Source: JANQGG01 sp964642175
Lineage (GTDB): Bacteria > Bacteroidota > Chlorobiia > Chlorobiales > Chloroherpetonaceae
NCBI GenBank assembly: GCA_964642175.1
Contig: CAZXOK010000004.1
Location: forward strand, 124,001 to 188,000
DNA length: 64,000 nucleotides
Reading direction: 5' to 3'
Made by a program: the position numbers and the translations under genes. Below the pieces are notes generated by a model. The model saw only the letters and a program-made list of their open reading frames with translations. It had not been told where the DNA came from and ran no database searches. Positions 60,224 through 64,000 of this stretch are shown piece by piece (the first letter of the stretch is position 1; the number at the start of each line of letters is the position of its first letter).

Positions 60224-61444
60224 TTACTTCTTTTTTGGTGGCGGTGAGGTGCAGGAGGCCATAAAGTCCTCTGAAAACGGATCTATCTGGCCCAGGCGTT
60301 CAGGGCGGTAGGATGAAATATCAAAAGACAGGGGCTGGTTATTTAGTAACTCTGAGATCACCTTGCCTGCTCCCCCCGAAATGGCCAGCCCGGCGCCACA
60401 ACATCCCGATACGCTATACAAGCCTTCAACCTTTTCAGATCGGCCAATAATAAACCTGCCATCGGGAGTGTATGTAGAAAGTCCCGGTACAAAGTGCGAA
60501 ATCCCCAGGTTTTCCAGGTCTGGAAAAATATCCTGCAGTGCCTCTGTGCCATCAATCAGGACATCGAGTCCCAAGGGGTCTGAGCTCAGTTTCATGCGGT
60601 CGCTCTCTATGGGCAACTTCCCGGGATTAAAATATGTGGGTTGTGATTCACGAATGCCAAACAAAAAGCCACCCGGTTCATAACGCATGTAAGCACGGGC
60701 ATCGGACATGATCACAAACGGGTGGGAAGGCTCAAAATAACCGGGGCTTTCTGTAAGCCAGAACTGGCTGCGGACCGGCACCATCGGAAGCCCTATTCCC
60801 AAAGACCGGGTTAATAGGTTTGCCCACGCACCGGCCGCATTAATAACAACTGGCACCGAAATCGTCCCTTCAGTGGTTTCAAGCCCTGAAACCCGGTTTT
60901 GTGCCCTACTGATTTTTTCAACCGAAACACCGGTGCAGATCTCCACACCATTTAGCTTTGCCGCTTTTGCATAAGCCTGAGTCACGCGGTAAGCATCAAT
61001 AATAGCATCTTCAGGATTAAAAATGATCTCTTCATGACCTGAGAGCTTCATCCAGGGAAACTTATTTTGAATGGTTTCACACGAGAGTTTTTCGGTAGCA
61101 ATACCGACCGAATTTGTCACATCCACTGTCGCTGTTAATCTGTCTTTACCGGTTTGTGAGGAAGCAATGTACAAACTCCCGGGTTGAACCATGCCAAGGT
61201 TTTCCTGAAGGTTTTCTTCTAGAGAAGTAATAGCTGAAAAGGTTTCCCTTACAATGTTAATAAGATTGGTATCGGTTCGGGCCAGGGTAATAAAACCGGC
61301 TGCCCGGCTGGAAGCAGCACAGGCAATGGCCTCGCGCTCAAACAACACGATCTTTTTGGAAGTGTTTTCTGAAAGGTAATACGCACAGGCACTTCCAAGA
61401 ATGCCGCCACCAATGATGCAAATATCTGCGGTTTTGCTCAACAT
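60224..61444 (-). CDS. DAO-type FAD-dependent oxidoreductase
   Basis: A 406-residue flavoprotein of the D-amino acid/glycine oxidase family. The FAD-binding GxGxxG is IIGGGILGSACAYYL near residues 9-23, followed by SSRAAGFI, and VINAAGAWANLL is the second FAD motif. GCCGAGLAISGGAGKVISELL near the C-terminus completes the dinucleotide site. Likely deaminates or demethylates an amino acid such as glycine, sarcosine or a D-amino acid; specificity cannot be read. Cytoplasmic and apparently monocistronic. Confidence 0.88.
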   Translation of the reverse strand: MLSKTADICIIGGGILGSACAYYLSENTSKKIVLFEREAIACAASSRAAGFITLARTDTNLINIVRETFSAITSLEENLQENLGMVQPGSLYIASSQTGKDRLTATVDVTNSVGIATEKLSCETIQNKFPWMKLSGHEEIIFNPEDAIIDAYRVTQAYAKAAKLNGVEICTGVSVEKISRAQNRVSGLETTEGTISVPVVINAAGAWANLLTRSLGIGLPMVPVRSQFWLTESPGYFEPSHPFVIMSDARAYMRYEPGGFLFGIRESQPTYFNPGKLPIESDRMKLSSDPLGLDVLIDGTEALQDIFPDLENLGISHFVPGLSTYTPDGRFIIGRSEKVEGLYSVSGCCGAGLAISGGAGKVISELLNNQPLSFDISSYRPERLGQIDPFSEDFMASCTSPPPKKK

Positions 61445-61604
61445 ATAATAAGACTTCCTGCCTTAGAAAACTTAATGGATTAGAAGATGATAAACAATTA
61501 CTTTAATAATGTGTTTGCCAAAGAGATAAGGTCATGAGCCTGCTTCGGGCCTGGTCAACTCATTTAACAAACCTTAAATCGCCAGGAAAAGCTTAAACGC
61601 TGTG

Positions 61605-63479
61605 TTAAGATGCTTCGTCCTGGGAGTAGAATTTTAACTGGCGGCGATAGTAACTGAAGGCTTCTTCCTGCTTTATAATCCCGATGAGTTTCTCCGTGGT
61701 TTTGGAAATAACAGGCAGAGCATCGTAGTCGCCAATTTCAAAATACTTTAGGGCTTCATCAAGCCGGGAGGTTTCGTAAAGCACAGGTACTTCGCGGTTG
61801 CAGAAATCCTCGGCAATCAGCCCCACGATCATGCCTTCGCTGAGCAGTACCCGCATTTCATCCAGTGTAATAACGCCCCGGAATCCACCGGTTTCGCTGG
61901 TGACAAAGAAAGTTGTTTCCCGGGTATTGTGGAAAATGTTGAGGATCTTTTCAGCGCTGGTAACTTCGGAGAACTGAACAAAATTACTTCGCACAACATC
62001 CAAAATACTGATGTTTTCAGCTACCGAAAGTGCAATACCATAACCTACCCGTACGCCTTCTTTTTCCAGGACAAAGGTTTCCATGGAATGGCGGTAGAAG
62101 AGCCGTGCGATCAGTGCAGCCGTAACAGCTGCAAACATAATGGGAAGCACAATTTCGTACTTTCCGGTTACTTCGAAGAGAATCAAGATTACGGTTAAGG
62201 GTGCACGCATAACACCGGCTGTCAGTGCCCCCATACCTACCAGGGCATATGCACCCGATGTAGCCGTAATGGTTGGGAACAGAAAATGCACCAGCATCCC
62301 GAACATACCACCCAGCATGGCACCCATTTTCATGGCCGGTGCAAAAATACCGCCTGCACCACCAGAACCTATGGTCAGACCGGCAGTAATGGGTTTAAAA
62401 ATAAACACACCAATCAGGTTGATCAAAGACTCGGTACCTTCTACAGCATTATCAATCACCTCGTAGGTATATCCAAAAACACCCGGGAAAAAGATACCAA
62501 TAATACCCGTTAAAAATCCACCGATAGCCGGAATAGTCCAAACCGGCACTTTTTTAGATGCACGTAAAAAATCGAATTTACCCTCGATCCAATAAAAGAC
62601 TTTAATGAACATGACGGCTGAAAGCCCTGCCAATACACCCAAAATAAAGTAAAAGATGATTTCAATATTAGATACCAATATGTAGTCGGGCGATTGGAAG
62701 GTTGGAGAATTACCCAGGTAGCTCCGGGAAACAATAGTCCCGATTACACCCGAGACTACGATCGGGCTGAACGTGCGAACACTAAAATCACCCAGGATCA
62801 CTTCTATGGCAAACATCACCCCACCAATCGGTGCATTAAACACCGCAGCCAGGCCCGAAGCTGCACCACATCCCAAAAGAGTACGAATACGATCAGGTGA
62901 AAATTTCAACAACTGCCCCACCATTGAGCCAAAAATTGCACCTACCTGGGCAATTGGGGCCTCTCTTCCCCCACCACCACCGGTTCCAATGCTCACAACC
63001 GATGTAAAAGTGCGGTGTATCCATAACCATTTGGGCAACTTGCCATCATTCTGGGCAACGGCTTTAATTACATTGGCCAGGCCATGGCCGGGTTGCAACT
63101 TTACAATAAAATGATTGTAGGCACCCACAATTAAACCGCCTATGGTAGGTAGAATAGGGATAAACAACAGCCACCACATACCGATATCCAGCCATGAGGT
63201 CCCTTTTTCAAGACCGCCAAAAAACATTCCATGGACAAGATCAATGGCATAGTGAAAAAAAACGGCCAGGTAACCTGTAGCTATGCCCACGATAATGGCC
63301 ACAAATAAGAACGGGATATCCTGGTTCAGGTTGAGCTTGATAAGCGCACGCTCTGAGGCCAGTTTCAGAAATTCGGGAGCGAAATACCCAAAGTCGCGTG
63401 CTTTTCTGAAAAATTGATACGTGGCGGCTAAAAGTTTACGCCGCCAATTGCGTTTTTCAAAACCTGATAAATCAATCAT
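61605..63479 (-). CDS. ClC-type chloride channel/transporter with CBS pair
   Basis: A 624-residue membrane protein. The ClC ion-binding segments are present in modified form: GGGGREAPIAQ (GREGP region, keeping the gating Glu), GSGGAGGIFAPA (GIFAP region), with PGHGLANVI at the first loop. About ten hydrophobic helices span residues 50-455, and a tandem CBS regulatory pair fills about 470-615. Channel or proton-coupled exchanger cannot be decided by eye. Its promoter should lie in 63480-63773. Confidence 0.92.
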   Translation of the reverse strand: MIDLSGFEKRNWRRKLLAATYQFFRKARDFGYFAPEFLKLASERALIKLNLNQDIPFLFVAIIVGIATGYLAVFFHYAIDLVHGMFFGGLEKGTSWLDIGMWWLLFIPILPTIGGLIVGAYNHFIVKLQPGHGLANVIKAVAQNDGKLPKWLWIHRTFTSVVSIGTGGGGGREAPIAQVGAIFGSMVGQLLKFSPDRIRTLLGCGAASGLAAVFNAPIGGVMFAIEVILGDFSVRTFSPIVVSGVIGTIVSRSYLGNSPTFQSPDYILVSNIEIIFYFILGVLAGLSAVMFIKVFYWIEGKFDFLRASKKVPVWTIPAIGGFLTGIIGIFFPGVFGYTYEVIDNAVEGTESLINLIGVFIFKPITAGLTIGSGGAGGIFAPAMKMGAMLGGMFGMLVHFLFPTITATSGAYALVGMGALTAGVMRAPLTVILILFEVTGKYEIVLPIMFAAVTAALIARLFYRHSMETFVLEKEGVRVGYGIALSVAENISILDVVRSNFVQFSEVTSAEKILNIFHNTRETTFFVTSETGGFRGVITLDEMRVLLSEGMIVGLIAEDFCNREVPVLYETSRLDEALKYFEIGDYDALPVISKTTEKLIGIIKQEEAFSYYRRQLKFYSQDEAS

Positions 63480-63773
63480 GGAATGTGGGTTTCACAGGAT
63501 TGATTAAAGCCGGGACTTGCACTGAATTGTTGAGCAGCACAAAAATCATGCAATCAGCATATGGAGAAGAACTAAACGAAGCAGTTAGAGGTATTGATTC
63601 CATGAAAGTGTTTGTATATCGCTCCTTTTTGGATTTGGTAAGACATGTGGCCGGGATGCACTCAACCCCCTCAGACTGGTAATCACTATAATCAAAAACC
63701 ACTTATTTGATAATTGGATTCTTATAAATAGTAATCCCAAAAGAATTTAACAAATCTTTAATTGCGGGGTAGG
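63480..63773. other. intergenic region upstream of the ClC gene
   Basis: About 290 nt between the ClC start and the DUF2721 terminator. Two short open frames on opposite strands overlap here, but neither has a ribosome site or a recognisable product, so I call no gene. Confidence 0.5.
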
Positions 63774-63806
63774 GAAAAAAACAGCCGTTCCGGATTTAGC
63801 CGGAAC
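63774..63806 (-). terminator. terminator of the DUF2721 gene (minus strand)
   Basis: GTTCCGG (63787-63793) and CCGGAAC (63800-63806) form a 7-bp GC-rich stem. On the minus strand GGCTG and then seven T residues follow. It abuts the stop codon of the DUF2721 gene. Confidence 0.7.
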
Positions 63807-64000
63807 TCAGGGCTTTCGCTCGAGCTCTAAATTCAATGCCTTCAAGGAAAGTGAAACATCCAGAAAAAGTAAAAAACTGGAGACTATAATGCATAATATG
63901 GAGGCTACCAGGATGGCAATACTGGGGATGTCCATATTGATCTTCAAAAGTACACACGCCGAATTCATTAAAATCAGGATACTGCTCAGAAAAATGCTGA
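63807..64000 (-). CDS. DUF2721 family membrane protein (C-terminal part only)
   Basis: A minus-strand frame open to the window edge, with its stop at 63807-63809. The 63 visible residues contain two hydrophobic helices (SIFLSSILILMNSACVLLKI and IAILVASILCIIVSSFLLFL) and end DVSLSLKALNLELERKP, the characteristic C-terminus of the DUF2721 family. The start lies outside the window. The coupling to its own terminator supports it as real. Confidence 0.75.
   Translation of the reverse strand, partial: SIFLSSILILMNSACVLLKINMDIPSIAILVASILCIIVSSFLLFLDVSLSLKALNLELERKP

Overview
The window looks like chromosomal DNA of a Gram-negative, Bacteroidota-related bacterium. The best guess is the Balneolota/Rhodothermota branch. 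The evidence is families typical of that group (DUF2851, DUF3109, DUF4139, a CarboxypepD_reg-type TonB-dependent receptor, an hslUV-rpoN block), combined with promoters that read as ordinary -35/-10 boxes. This placement is an inference; no rRNA gene is present.

Layout. Positions 1-7.9 kb hold a plus-strand run (a 5'-truncated rluD-type pseudouridine synthase, two alpha/beta hydrolases, tmk, a TPR protein, queA, ispD) and a minus-strand pair (PAP2-like protein and an unknown). From 8.0 to 17.3 kb come two tRNA-Leu genes, DUF2851, a third hydrolase, a frameshifted GNAT gene next to trpF, tRNA-Gln, rlmN, adk and priA. From 17.4 to 22.9 kb lies a minus-strand block: aroQ, a BI-1 family protein, and an operon DUF3109-rpoN-hslV-hslU. 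From 23.1 to 34.1 kb a plus-strand block carries a UDP-glucuronate decarboxylase-like gene, folD, radA, a HerA-like ATPase, a small membrane protein, a DUF4139 protein, a BchC-like dehydrogenase, and an ATPase plus one permease of a BMP-type nucleoside/sugar ABC importer, split by about 500 bp of repeats.

From about 34.1 to 45.75 kb is an AT-rich accessory island and the most interesting part of the window. A tyrosine recombinase with an unusual N-terminal domain is followed by a 22-bp palindrome and then four gene modules: a PD-(D/E)XK nuclease-like gene, a five-gene type III restriction-modification operon with dinD and a broken DUF3644 gene, a Fic protein, and a TacA/TacT-like toxin-antitoxin pair. 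Each module is bounded by its own inverted core (GTTGGCATTA/TAATGCCAAC; GTTGTG/CACAAC; GTTAGG/CCTAAC; GTTGTACAC/GTGTACAAC). Each is followed by a foldable element of about 130-145 bp that shares short blocks with the others; the last element is cut short. This is the organisation of an integron cassette array, but with a recombinase that does not look like classical IntI.

The right side of the island (45.8-47.1 kb) is decayed: a frameshifted dihydrofolate reductase family gene, a remnant, and a small membrane protein gene with two in-frame stops. After a fourth hydrolase comes a TonB-dependent receptor preceded by six 11-bp-spaced TAA repeats that look like a PHO-box array, then katG. At 54.3-58.3 kb is a four-gene operon encoding a circularly permuted ATP-grasp protein, an alpha-E protein, the proteasome-like Anbu peptidase and a transglutaminase. 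The window ends with small enzyme genes, a lipoprotein, a DAO-type oxidoreductase, a ClC-type channel with CBS domains, and the C-terminus of a DUF2721 protein. Base-composition statements are by eye, not computed.
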